A program made the translations under genes and the position numbers. A DNA stretch of 64,000 bases from Megalonaias nervosa (taxonomy: Eukaryota > Mollusca > Bivalvia > Unionida > Unionidae): contig JAECUM010092841.1 of NCBI GenBank assembly GCA_016617855.1, forward strand, positions 1 through 64,000, in the 5' to 3' direction. Under the pieces are notes generated by a model. It was not told where the DNA came from and did not search any database. It saw nothing but the letters and a program-made list of their open reading frames with translations. This document shows, one piece after another, positions 9,993 to 21,325 of this stretch. The number at the start of each line of letters is the position of its first letter. Position 1 is the stretch's first letter.

Positions 9993-10818
9993 TGAGGTAG
10001 ATTATTTTTCTACTGCAATTTATTATAAAGATCGTGTCTACTTTCGATTACCTTTTCTGACTTTCTGTTTAAAGTTGTACGTAATAGCATTTGATAATCA
10101 CGCAATTTTTGTTGGTTGGTTGGTTGGTTGATTGAATTTTTTACGGCGCACCAGCACTATGAGGCTATTTAGCGCCATACAAAAGGTTATATCTTTCATT
10201 ATTTAAAAGTAGTAAAAGATTACGTATCGACCAGCGATACGAAACTAAACAGTTGAAGGTAAAACGATAAAATTGTAACGGTGATACAATTTTTGTAGTG
10301 TGTCCTCTATGCTTATGAGAATAAAATAATGAGTGTTAAATTTAATTTCAGAGTGTCAAAGTTCTGAACAAAGAAAGTTTTAAGAAAATATTATCCTTGT
10401 GAACAGGTAAACGAAACTCCTAATTCGCATTCATTTTTTTTTTTTCTTCGATTGAACCACGAGGTTTGCAAATTGTATCGGTCGATGTTATTCGAGGCCT
10501 GTACGTTATTCATGTTATCACCCACCTCAAATCTAACAAATTTAAAATTCAGCGGTGTATCTCTCTATATCTAGACTATAAAACGCTCTAATGGAATATG
10601 TTTAATGTCTTTTGAATGGCAAGATACAATTAACTTAAAACACGCCGTGAACGAACAATACCTAACGCAAAAATATGGAAGAGCACGCAGGAAATTGATA
10701 TCTACTTTTCACGTGTTCGCACTGTGTTGGGCCGGTATCGCTTTTGAAATATTGTTTTTGATCACCCGTTGAATGCCCGCGATTCCATATTATGGCCACC
10801 AGTGGCATTGCTTGTTCG
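9993..10818. other. Unassigned; contains a 'tttagcgcc' repeat motif
   Basis: No gene seen. A (GGTT)n run at about 10,112-10,130 leads into 'ttacggcgcaccagcac' and 'aggctatttagcgccat' at 10,142-10,176. This is a short repeat-like block resembling the 'tatatagcgcc' motif at 24,501. The last 8 bases (10,811-10,818) are the left target duplication of the next element. Confidence 0.5.
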
Positions 10819-11014
10819 CAGTGCCGGATTAAACGCTGTGGAGGCTCTTAGGCAGTTGAAATCTCGGGGTCCCCCTCGCAAATTATCTCCTAATACGTCA
10901 AGATCAAATCAACTCAATATTATTTTGATCTGTTATCGCGGGGCCCATAAAAGGCGTGGGGCCCTTAGGCCGGTGCCTACTCTGCCTATTTGGCAATCCG
11001 GCACTGCTTGTTCG
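10811..11014. mobile_element. hAT-type MITE with perfect 8-bp TSD (CTTGTTCG)
   Basis: The element runs 10,819-11,006 (188 bp). Its ends are CAGTGCCGGATT and AATCCGGCACTG, a 12-bp perfect terminal inverted repeat. It is flanked by CTTGTTCG at 10,811-10,818 and again at 11,007-11,014. Eight-base duplications and CAG..CTG ends are the signature of hAT transposons. The interior is GC-rich with repeated GGGGCCC-like blocks and no coding capacity, so it is non-autonomous. Confidence 0.93.
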
Positions 11015-11463
11015 CACCATTCTATTTCCGATATATTGTCACGAGGGTATTACAAATATTCCGTACAAAACTTCATGTATGCTCCAAGTTCGAAAATGTA
11101 CCTTTTCCAGTTCTTCAAAATATCGATGCTGAGAATAAACAATATTAAAAAGAATTTTATTATAGTTACCATAGTTATTGCCACAATTATTTAATTTAGA
11201 CTACTGTACAATGTAGCACAGTATAGGTTTTCGTATGGATGGCACTTGCCACAGGTAAATGGTTTTCGAAACAAATAAACAAGCAACAATAAAAAAATAC
11301 CTGCCAAAGAAGCAGAAGAAGCTTTCGCCAGAAGTTTGTAAACCTTTTACTCAGACTTGAACTCGAAAATCAACCTTAGAAAATCATTACTCGACCTGAA
11401 ACAAAATTTCCACAATCTGCGGCAACGTTATGTATGAGTGAAATAACTATAGCTATTGTTAGG
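11015..11463. other. Unassigned AT-rich sequence
   Basis: No gene, transposon end or tandem repeat seen between the hAT-type MITE and the satellite. Confidence 0.55.
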
Positions 11464-11467
11464 GGGT

Positions 11468-12660
11468 TTTCAATATCTTGGACAGAGATATTTGATTTCA
11501 CTGTTCAGTATCTTTGATATAGACATTGACCTCAAAGTTCAATATCTTGGACAGAGATATTTGATTTCACTGTTCAGTATCTTTGATATAGACATTGACC
11601 TCAAAGTTCAATATCTTGGACAGAGATATTTGATTTCACTGTTCAGTATCTTTGATATAGACATTGACCTCAAAGTTCAATATCTTGGACAGAGATATTT
11701 GATTTCACTGTTCAGTATCTTTGATATAGACATTGACCTCAAAGTTCAATATCTTGGACAGAGATATTTGATTTCACTGTTCAGTATCTTTGATATAGAC
11801 ATTGACCTCAAAGTTCAATATCTTGGACAGAGATATTTGATTTCACTGTTCAGTATCTTTGATATAGACATTGACCTCAAAGTTCAATATCTTGGACAGA
11901 GATATTTGATTTCACTGTTCAGTATCTTTGATATAGACATTGACCTCAAAGTTCAATATCTTGGACAGAGATATTTGATTNNNNNNNNNNNNNNNNNNNN
12001 TTCAATATCTTGGACAGAGATATTTGATTTCACTGTTCAGTATCTTTGATATAGACATTGACCTCAAAGTTCAATATCTTGGACAGAGATATTTGATTTC
12101 ACTGTTCAGTATCTTTGATATAGACATTGACCTCAAAGTTCAATATCTTGGACAGAGATATTTGATTTCACTGTTCAGTATCTTTGATATAGACATTGAC
12201 CTCAAAGTTCAATATCTTGGACAGAGATATTTGATTTCACTGTTCAGTATCTTTGATATAGACATTGACCTCAAAGTTCAATATCTTGGACAGAGATATT
12301 TGATTTCACTGTTCAGTATCTTTGATATAGACATTGACCTCAAAGTTCAATATCTTGGACAGATATATTTAGACATTGACCTCAAAGTTCAATATCTTGG
12401 ACAGAGATATTTGATTTCACTGTTCCGTATCTTTGATATAGACATTGACCTCAAAGTTCAATATTTTTGATAGAGATATTTGATTTCACTGTTCAGTATC
12501 TTTGATATAGACATTGACCTCAAAGTTCAATATCTTTGATAGAGATATTTGATTTCACTGTTCAGTATCTTTGATATAGACATTGATCTCAAAGTTCAAT
12601 ATCTTTGATAGAGATATCTGATTTCAAAGTTCAATATCTTTGATGGAGAGATTTGATCTC
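11468..12660. repeat. 69-bp satellite array with dimeric unit
   Basis: At least 16 tandem units of 69 bp. Each unit is two related halves of ~35 and ~34 bp, one beginning 'ttcaatatcttggacagag' and the other 'ttcagtatctttgatatag', so the unit is a duplicated ancestor. Copies in the centre are nearly identical. Those at the right edge (12,350-12,660) are diverged, shortened or mixed, the usual pattern of array edges. The period is a multiple of three, so an open frame runs through it with a 23-residue repeat; I see no reason to think it is translated. Confidence 0.97.
11981..12000. other. Assembly gap of 20 N inside the satellite
   Basis: Twenty N's replace sequence within the array. The round number suggests a placeholder and not a measured length, so the copy number of the satellite is unknown. 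Confidence 0.99.
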
Positions 12661-14091
12661 ACAATTCCAAGTACATTCGTGAGATCCATTCTTGGAAGCT
12701 TTATAAATTTAGCTCCTGACCATCGTTTACCTTACTAATCCTTCAATTGCGAATCACACGTCAAAAAAAAACGGGTAATTATTACATTTTGGTCACCAAA
12801 ATGATTCTTGTTGACTTATTTTAAATATAACATACTTTCTTTACTATCCTACTGCTAAATTCATAAAACTAATATGGAATTTGTAACGTGTTAAAATTTA
12901 AAAACTTTAAAATTTGTGAAGCAATTAGAAATCTGCACTGCGAGAAATACAATCCGTCCAGATCGTGCTGTACGAGTTGTGAAAACGTGTTGTGCGGCAA
13001 ACACAAACTTTAACTAAATCTTATTTGCTGACAAGGGAAGATTTATACAGACCATGCAATTTTGGGTATTTGATACTCGATATTTCTGACTCTTTCCGTT
13101 GAGTTCTTAATCTGCCATGAAACTTATGTAGAGTTCACGATATCTGAAAGAAAAAAAAAGAGGGAATATAGAAAACTGAATGTCCATGCAAATTAAAATA
13201 TCAGATAACTCAGGTTCTCTTATGAAATAAATGTAATTATCTTTAAATATGAAACCAGTTTCCAAGATGTTGACGGTATAAATTATGGCTCGGATCTACT
13301 TAAAGGCATAATTAGTTTGTCACAGCACCTGTCTATAACTACTGTTAGATAATCTTCTTGAACTTGATAGCTGATAATTTAAGGCATTGCAGTTAGGAAG
13401 TATTTAGGATGAGACTATAATTCGTTTGGACACCATGGAGGTTTTACGTTTCTCACATGATTATATTTAATTACACATCTATGAATTCCATTTTTGCATG
13501 AAGGAAATTTACGCATCCGACACGTGTTTTATGCTAATGAATGTTGAAACGGATAAAACGAAGTGGTCCAGTGCAATATGCAGAATTTATAAACATCGAT
13601 ATCGTACATTTATCATGAATGGAACATGTCTCTTTCGCACGCTAATTTTCATTATTGATTGAATACAAAGAGGCTGGGGAGGGGTGGGGAGTATTGTATT
13701 CTTTGAAATCCGAAAAAAAAATAGGGGGTTGGGGGGTTGGGGGTTGGGGTGTTCTAGAAAATGTTTAGGTGCAAAACTTAATCTTTCTGTCCAAAACTCA
13801 TTACATGTACCATATCGAATGCACATTCGGTCAGTAATATTTATTGTGCTAAGATATGATTTCAAGTGAAGAAAGTCAAGTTTTAACATAACTCTCATTT
13901 TGCCCTGAATAAAGCGGTACCGTGTTGCTGAATATTTTTCTTCTGTCTTTATGCAAATTAAATTTTGACGATTCAGCTGTGCGATCGGAACTACGTTCAC
14001 GTGGGTTGACTTGGTCGGTTTTGCCTCTCATCTTGATCTATGAATCGATAATATTATATCGGAAATTTCAAGGATGCAATGAGTTATTTCC
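12661..14091. other. Unassigned; holds a G-run cluster
   Basis: No gene seen. The only notable content is a G-rich patch at 13,676-13,751, listed separately. Confidence 0.55.
13724..13750 (+). other. Potential G-quadruplex, (TTG4-6) runs
   Basis: Four consecutive G-runs of 5, 6, 5 and 4, each separated by TT. This satisfies the simple four-run quadruplex pattern and resembles a TTGGGG-type repeat. A second G-rich patch lies just upstream at 13,676-13,691. Confidence 0.7.
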
Positions 14092-14226
14092 TACGGTTCG
14101 GACCAACTCTTACCAGAAGCCAAAAATTGTGTGAGATGGATTATAAAAGTTTAATTAATGCATTCAAACTTGTCTAATCCATCTCACACAATATTTGGCT
14201 TCTGGTAAGAGTTGGTACGAACAGTA
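14092..14226. repeat. Hairpin-forming inverted repeat, ~50-bp arms
   Basis: The left arm (14,092-14,143) contains 'accaactcttaccagaagcc' and 'gtgtgagatggatta'. The right arm (14,175-14,226) is its reverse complement with a few mismatches. A loop of about 30 bp separates them. The near-perfect long stem suggests a recent inverted duplication or a foldback MITE. No transposase or other copy was noticed in the window. Confidence 0.9.
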
Positions 14227-14287
14227 GGATAAACAGTTGGTAATATCCAATAGTTTCCCAAACATTCTTTACACCCCATTCTAACCA

Positions 14288-14289
<2 letters not shown>

Positions 14290-14352
<63 letters not shown>
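14290..14352. repeat. (TA)n microsatellite
   Basis: About 31 TA units. Short open frames that overlap it are artefacts of the repeat. Confidence 0.97.
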
Positions 14353-14355
<3 letters not shown>

Positions 14356-14952
14356 GGAGCCATGGAAATATATAAAAATGCAAAAGCATTACAATATGTG
14401 TGTAAAACTTTTAGGTACCGGCAATCCTTCTATGCGAGTGTGTGTGTGTGTGTAAATAACTTGATACACAATATTTTTCAAATGTCATGTACTTTACTGA
14501 AGTCAAAGTCCGCGTGGTATTTTGTTGAACTAAACATACGCAATACGTGATTTTGATCAATAAGCGTCTTATCAGATATGTATCAAAATATGTATGTATG
14601 TGTGACAATTTGTACAAAAATTGCTGACTTGAATACTTTGCCTCTGAAATATATTTCTCAATATCTACTAAAAGTCCGAATCAAAACACTAAAATTTAAA
14701 GAAAATTTCAAAACTACAATTTAGGATTTCTTTGCAAGTACCCCTACATCTTTCCCCTAAAATATAAACAAACCCCGTGGTAAAAATTAAAATCTGGATT
14801 TTCATCATGATGCATGTATTTAAATACATTTGCTAGTATTTGATAGGTAATTTTACTTTTAAACTTTTTAATAAATTATTAGTAACCTTACATTGAATTA
14901 GATCTAATGTATGTTCATGTTTTTTCTCCTCTGAAACACTACCGTTTATAAT

Positions 14953-15140
14953 CGCTTATAAGACGAGTTAAATTGCAAACAACAAAGATCCTGATCTGCT
15001 ATAATATAATGCACCTGCATACCAGAGTTTATGCTGTTTGTTCTACTAATTACTCCTCACAAACTGCACAGACCCAGGTCTGCCGGTGCGTCGGCAGCTC
15101 TGGATCTGTGCAGTTTGCAGCTGGACGCGACGTATAAGCG
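14953..15140. mobile_element. Nested-palindrome MITE, copy 1
   Basis: The ends are inverted copies of each other: CGCTTATA-like on the left and TATAAGCG on the right, then 'gcaaac' / 'gtttgc'. Inside are two shorter palindromes built from 'cagacccaggtctgcc' and 'ggcagctctggatctgtg' type arms, joined by 'gtttgttctactaattactc'. There is no coding capacity. Related copies lie at 15,461, 15,700, 22,828 and 34,875. Confidence 0.85.
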
Positions 15141-15460
15141 AAAACATACGCTAATATGATAATGTAACTTCTAATAAGAAGACTTTTCCCTGTCATAAAT
15201 TATCTTTTGCATCTGTATGTTCCTTCCAGAATCCCGCCCATCATCTTTGACATGAGTTTGCTACTACGATTCCAAATTTCCAACTTAATATGGTATTTAG
15301 TTGTCCTTCCCCCGACATCTTACTTTTGATCTTAACATCACTCCCTTGCATTTTTATATTTCTCATTCACTGCATTTGTTCTTTCTTGTTCTGTAAGTCT
15401 TGTATTTTCTCACAACTTATGCCAATGTAATCTTGGTATGTCTCATTTTCTAATATTCAA

Positions 15461-15625
15461 CTCCAATCGATGTGCAGACTGCATAGACCCACATCTGCCG
15501 TCGCATAATGCGCTGTCAGATTAGGGTCTATGTTGTTTGTTCCATCGATTACTCGTATGGACTCAATCTGTCAGCACATTATGCGCCGGCAGATGTGGGC
15601 CTATGCATTTTGCACCTCAATTGGA
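15461..15625. mobile_element. Nested-palindrome MITE, copy 2
   Basis: The outer ends 'ctccaatcgatgtgc' and 'gcacctcaattggag' are inverted copies. The two inner palindromes are 'gacccacatctgccgtcgca' against 'tgcgctgtcagattagggtc', and 'gactcaatctgtcagcac' against 'gccggcagatgtgggcc'. Each is centred on a 'gcataatgc'-like core. The joining segment 'ttgttccatcgattactc' matches the other copies. Confidence 0.85.
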
Positions 15626-15699
15626 GTACGTATTTTCTTCTGTAACTGTTCCCGGCTCTGCTCTTTGTTGGTTACTTCAATCCCATATGTACTCAGTTA

Positions 15700-15870
15700 T
15701 TAGTCGAGTCCAACTGCAAACTTCACAGACTCAGATCTGTCGTCGCATAATGTGCATGCAGATCTGGGTCTGTGCAGTTTGTTAGGGGTAATCAGTGGAA
15801 CAAAACAACACTGGTCCTGAGCTGCAGGCGCATTATGATTTGTTGTTTGTAGTTGGAATCGACTTTTAAG
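15700..15870. mobile_element. Nested-palindrome MITE, copy 3
   Basis: The left end 'gtcgagtccaactgcaaac' is mirrored by 'gtttgtagttggaatcgac' on the right. The first inner palindrome is 'cacagactcagatctgtcg' against 'gcagatctgggtctgtg'; the second is decayed. The orientation is inverted relative to copies 1 and 2, as shown by 'ggggtaatcagtggaacaaa' in the joining segment. Confidence 0.85.
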
Positions 15871-17258
15871 AGTGCATATACGGATACTCAGAAAATTGCC
15901 ACTCTAACAGGGAATTACAGGGTATATTTTCCTTCTGACTATAGATCAAAGAGTAGCGATATAATAGCAGTAATACGATCAACCGTATCAAGTTTTGCGA
16001 GGCTCTCTACTTTGTCCTTGTCTTTTATCCGGGCATTTTTGTTTACCCTAGTTAAATACTGTACATGCAGTATATGAAATGTACAAGCCTTTGATCTCCC
16101 TCGTCATAACCCCCTTATCTTTTTTTTCTATCTTTATAATTATCTATCTATAGCAGATGCATGGTTGAGCTAACGGATACATACATACATACATACATAC
16201 ATACATACATCAGTCATTTAAACTCCTGTTGGACAAGTAAGGATAAAAGTAAACAAATCTGGTGTTTACTGTCCTAGTCCAACAGGATGGTCCAACTATA
16301 GTACCAGGAAATTGACTTGGAAGAAGAATACTGAAGAGTCTGCCACTGCATGGAAGATAAGAAGCTGAAGAAGATGGTTTCTTCACCATGCAGAGACCCT
16401 GAGGAAATTGAGGACATCTAACAATCAACATATAAAAGAAATTTGGAAGTACAAGAAAATTGATGAAAAAGTGTGTTTCTGAGACTCCTTCCTGTGGAGT
16501 AGATTCCAGGAGTCATAGGATGTGATGGAATCTACAAGACAAGGATTAAGGACGGACTCATACAAAAATGAAATGGATAAAGAAAAGAAATGAATTGGAA
16601 AGGAAAATGGACATGAAATTGAAAGCGGAACTTTGAAATGATAAAGAAAAGAAATGAATTGGAAAAGAAAATGGACATGAATTTGAAAATGGAATTTTGT
16701 TAAAAAAGGAATAAGTATATGGATAATGAATGAAATGATAATGGACATGCCTTAGAAAATGAAGAAAAGAAGACAAAGGAACCTTTTGTATAACTTGACT
16801 GCAATACACTACTGAATATAAGAGAACTGAGTTTGCAAAATTAATCGTAATGCACTATGAGATATGGACTAATCTTCAATACTGAATTGGTAAATTTTGT
16901 TATTAGATCTTAAGTATATATGCCTGTGAATTGAAAGAAGATATCCAGAAATTGCAATGCAGAAAGACTTTATGTGGTGATACAGAACTTGATTAGATAA
17001 TAATAAATAGATTTGATGGACGAACAGACAGCTACTTGAATTTCCGACTGCTTATACTGTCTTTTACTTTATCTTCTACACCTGTTAAAGGAATGTAAAA
17101 TTGTATGTGTACTAATTACGAAATAGTAGGATAATGTACGTCTGTTAATTACGAAAAATTAGGGATAATGGAAATTACTATTTACAAATCTAAATTAAGT
17201 TAATTGATATGATAAAAATGTGTGAAACATCAGTGAGTAGGATTCAAAGAAATTGTGT

Positions 17259-17309
17259 GGCACGTGCACATGGCGCTCACTATTGAGAGCGCAGGTTGTG
17301 CACGTGCCC
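17259..17309. repeat. GC-rich palindrome
   Basis: The arms 'ggcacgtgcaca' plus 'gcgctc' and 'gagcgc' plus 'tgtgcacgtgcc' pair around a short centre with small internal bulges. The GC content stands out from the AT-rich surroundings. No function assigned. Confidence 0.75.
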
Positions 17310-17582
17310 CATGTGTCTAGAAGATATGAACCAATATGAGCAGCTCATGCTTTAGTGATAAGAGATAAAAACAAAAATTTCTATCCTTCAGATAATAAAA
17401 TAATATGGTAATACTACATAATTAATAAAAAAGACTCTAAAAATAAATTAATTTGGAAATTTGAAATGGTGTACAAACCCTATTACAAAATTCTAAATCA
17501 AAATTTTTAAAAATAATACACAATGCATATACACTTGGAAAAAAACAGAAACACATAAAAACCCTTTCACTTTAGAACTAGG

Positions 17583-17618
17583 GGGTCCCTCAGATGATGT
17601 AATTCTGAGAGGGACCAC
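17583..17618. repeat. Short palindrome
   Basis: 'ggtccctcaga' and 'tctgagagggacc' form a stem around a 12-base loop. It looks like the remnant of a foldback repeat. No function assigned. Confidence 0.6.
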
Positions 17619-19570
17619 ACCAATAACAGTCATTCAAATATATACCGGTAGAAGTTTTCGTGGTATTGAGTCATGCCACTTGTGTCTAAAACCAGATTTT
17701 TTTAATCTGGATTTTCAGATAAACACGTTCCAAGCTTTGAGCCTAGTGTTTAAAAAAAAAAAAAAACAAACAAAAAAAAAAACAAACTACGGGACTGTCC
17801 TTTATCTTACATTTTACGATCGCTTGGGTACACTGTGAACAAACACAAAAGCCAAGTCCTCTTTGTTGAGGCGAGATTTATGCAAGTCAGGCCCCGTCTA
17901 ACTGCAGAGCGGATTAGGAAATCGTTTTTAGAAAATATGTTTGAGAGAAAAACTGCAATACAGGAGAACCTAAATTGAGACTAATGACCAAACATTTCTT
18001 CTTTGTTCTATTTTCGCTGTTTCTTATCAACATAGCTACACAACCGGTACCTGTTTTGAGGTCTAGATTCCATGGTTGTCCGGTACAGTTGCGCAACGTG
18101 TGTCGACAATAGGCATTTCCTATCTCGTGTCATAATACAAGTGCTTTGTTTCTACATTAAATTGTCACGGGTAGATTAAAATCAAGAACCTAGAGGTCAA
18201 AACTGCTTTTAAAATGTGAACCTAAGTTTTCTTCTACGATATTTAATTTGACCCCTAGATTAAAAGTGTTTGGCTATTCATATTGCTTGGTTACTTTTCT
18301 ACGAAGCGAATGTTCTCACGTTCAAATGAGCCCTCTTCAAATATTTTGTGTACTTATAAGAAAATTTCCAGTATTTAATGTCATTCCAATTAAACGAATG
18401 AGACTAACAAATAAGACAGTTCCATAAAAACTAAGTGTGTGTGAGAGTGTGTGTTTGTGTTTGAGGTGGTGGTGGGGCTAATTATAAAAATGCTAATGAC
18501 TTATCACATATGGTATTGATCGGGACTATGGTTATTTTTACTAATTGAAATGTTAAGAAAAAAAAAATGCTATGATTAAAGCATCAAATTTATTATTAAT
18601 ATTTTAAGACAAATTTTTTGTTTGTTTCCAGTTTAACCATTTCGAAGAAGATCTTTGGCTTTTCTCATTATCTATTATAACAAAAGTATCTTACATGAAA
18701 TTATATGTGTTATATGTGCGAATGATAACACAGCACACAGTTCGAATAATTAAAGCTTCCCCTTCGAATACATATGTTAGCATCAAATTTAGTTTTGATT
18801 AAAATTTTATATAAAAAGGATCTTTTGTGCTAAGTAACACATTTCTGCATTAATGGGCTCCCCAAACTATGTGGATAGTTACACTCATGTGCTAACAGCA
18901 AAATACATTAGAGATTTCACCATTTTATAAACTTATTCTTATACCAGGTTAGCTCTCCGTTAACTTCAAATGATATTTTTTTTTTAAATTTGTTTGGGCT
19001 GGGTGTGGTGGGATAGATACCGGAGATATAGAAAATCATCAACCTTGCATGGGCGACTACGTATCCGTGCGCTTATGTCTAGAGCGTGTTTTCGCTGCCG
19101 TTATCCAGGACACTTATTTTAAAAAGACTCGGCATCATGTTGATGCAAATGAGCATGCGCACCTGTAATGTGAAGAATAATACTTAATCGAAAATTCTTG
19201 GTTGATGGTAGTGAACAGCTATTTATTGAAATCCAGTAATTCACGGCCTAGAAAAACCAAACAAAAAACAGCAAACAAACAAACAAACAAACAACACGAC
19301 CCTGACCTTGACCCCATGTCAGAAACTGAGAGAGTGTGCAGGAGAAAAAGACAAATTAAAAGAGTTAACAGTAAACTTTACAAAACTCTTGACAGTGACG
19401 TCACTGTTGGAAAGCAGTTACTTCTGTTTTACATTCTTTTACTACAAAGCAGGCTCGACTAAAATTCATACTGTATAATAAGAGTACAGATCCCGTGAAA
19501 ATATGCAAGACAGAATCTGCTACGTCAGACCATGATCCAACCCAGGATTTTTCTGACCTGAATCAAGCGG

Positions 19571-19712
19571 TCCGCTTCCAGGCCTGGCCTTAGGGCAAGG
19601 CGAACGAGGCAACCGCCTTGGGCCCCGCAATGCCATCTTGTTGCTTTGGGCCCCGCGCTCATCGCTTGCTGCCTTGTGCCCCGCACCTCCTAGGGCCGGG
19701 CCTGTCCGCTTC
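19571..19712. mobile_element. hAT-type MITE with perfect 8-bp TSD (TCCGCTTC)
   Basis: The element runs 19,579-19,704 (126 bp). Ends CAGGCCTGGCCTTAGGG and CCTAGGGCCGGGCCTG are imperfect terminal inverted repeats. TCCGCTTC occurs directly before and directly after. The interior is very GC-rich with repeated 'gggccccgc'. It is non-autonomous and distinct in sequence from the MITE at 10.8 kb. Confidence 0.93.
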
Positions 19713-21230
19713 CCTAGCTACGCGAGTCAATATCTCTAGCTGCTCCCAGTATATCAGATAACCTACTTTGTTAAAGTAATATGCAATTTTGAGTTGTTGT
19801 TTTTTTTTTAAATATATATTTCTATAATGTATTTTTCTTTTTTCTCACCTGTTAACTGTTGCATTGTTAATACCTGCATCGGCAACCGAACCGTGACTGG
19901 TACCACAATAATCTTAAATATTGGAATATGTGATGTCATGTTATGGTGTTCTTCGAATAGCATCAGTGTTCTTCCCCTTTTTATAAATAGCCTATGCCAC
20001 AGACCTATGTACATTGTTCTCAAATATATACTTGTGGGTCAATCAATCAGAAAGAGAGAAAATAATTACGTGGCATACTGCATAACAATAAAAGCCAAAA
20101 ACTGCTCAACCAGTAAAATGACACTAACGCAGAACTTGGCGGGTAATAATAAATCAAGCACACGTTGCGTAATTGTTGATTAATTACAGAAAGACAAGGA
20201 CATTACACAACACTCGAGAATTTAAAATCATACGCGAAAAAAAGCTTTTTTCTTTTAAAAATCATTCAAATTAAATGATGCCTAGCAAGCTTTGTACTAC
20301 ACAGACATTTCACCACAAGACGTAGCATAGTGTTTCCTACTCCAAAATACAATTACACAATTACTTGAATCTGAAATAACTTACCCCCTGAACCGCTAAA
20401 TAGACTAAACCTTGCGTCGTTCAAGGATGGTCTGGTCTGTAATCATCCAATCTATAATCATCCCACATATTATTCAATTACTTCATCCATCACGTATCAG
20501 CTATGAAATCGATCCGCTCATTCGTTCGGCATGGTACTCATTATCTCAAACCCGACCTATGGTTTCTATGACTTCCAAGGCGAATTTCAACTTTGACATA
20601 TTTTCCTATTTGGGCCTTCAAAATTCATATGTGGCTAACGACACAATATAGTCACGGGACAAATTTTGCCAAACTTTCCAGGAAAACAAACTCCTCTAAC
20701 CAGAAGTTAATATGCATCATGGAACAAAAGGAAAAACGTAACGATGTTACGGAAACTAGCCTCCAAAAAGCATACAAAAGAGATAAAGGCAAAAAGGGTA
20801 AATTGCTGCAAATCCAAAATGACAATTTTTCTGTATAAATCGTATGACCATCTCAGTAGGAACATTCCTCCAAAGTTGCCTCTCATAGCATGCAGTAGGA
20901 TACGTCGGGCCTTTCTGAGTCTCCATGTCTGCAAAAAGGAATGGGGGGGGGGAGATTCTTAATTAAGATAGCTGTGAAGATCTGTTCAAATTTGTTAGTG
21001 ATATAGAACAACGTTCGACACCTCCATAGTCCACCTTCAAAAGACTCCAGACCTGCTTCTGCTTTTACAAAAAGGAAGTTGTAAAATTTAGTTGTGCACA
21101 CCAAAGATTCATCTGATTGAAAACATGCCGTACGGATGAAATTCAGTGCGACAGACGTATTTGTTTGTTATATTTCTGTGGGATTTAACAGCACTATTGA
21201 TACATTATTGACTATATTATGCCAAGACAA
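19713..21230. other. Unassigned AT-rich sequence
   Basis: No gene, mobile element end or tandem repeat recognised. Overlapping short open frames on both strands near 20,600-21,000 show no family motif. Confidence 0.55.
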
Positions 21231-21234
21231 TGGA

Positions 21235-21325
21235 AGTTAAGCACTTTTCCCCGGGCTGGCCTGAGAGGGGTATTGAACCCTCAACTGACGCTCTACCAAC
21301 TCAGCAACCGCGGCTGCTGTAATAG
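21235..21325 (-). repeat. tRNA-like SINE head (partial)
   Basis: On the minus strand the sequence carries GAGTTGGTAGAGCG (A-box-like) and, only a few bases later, GGTTCAATACC (B-box-like). The stretch between the boxes is too short for a tRNA, so this is a deleted tRNA-derived SINE or pseudogene and not a working tRNA gene. A GC-rich body follows on the minus strand. Confidence 0.6.

Larger units (their letters stand above)
15871..19570. other. Unassigned, with small palindromes and direct repeats
   Basis: No gene recognised. Contents: an (ACAT)n run at 16,177-16,209; an 11-bp perfect inverted repeat 'tcctgttggac' at 16,224 and 16,277; a ~65-bp direct duplication around 16,567-16,690 (repeated 'gataaagaaaagaaatgaat'); two palindromes at 17,259 and 17,583 listed separately; A-rich runs at 17,750-17,783; and an (AAAC)n stretch near 19,270. 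Confidence 0.55.

Noticed and set aside
11456..12470. Long open frames with a 23-residue repeat
   Set aside because: They follow from a 69-bp satellite whose period is divisible by three; near-identical DNA and mixed edge units point to satellite evolution, not a repeat protein.
16205..16810. Possible end of an LTR element or gene (open frames on the minus strand)
   Set aside because: No recognisable domain; direct ~65-bp duplications explain the repeated hydrophobic peptides.
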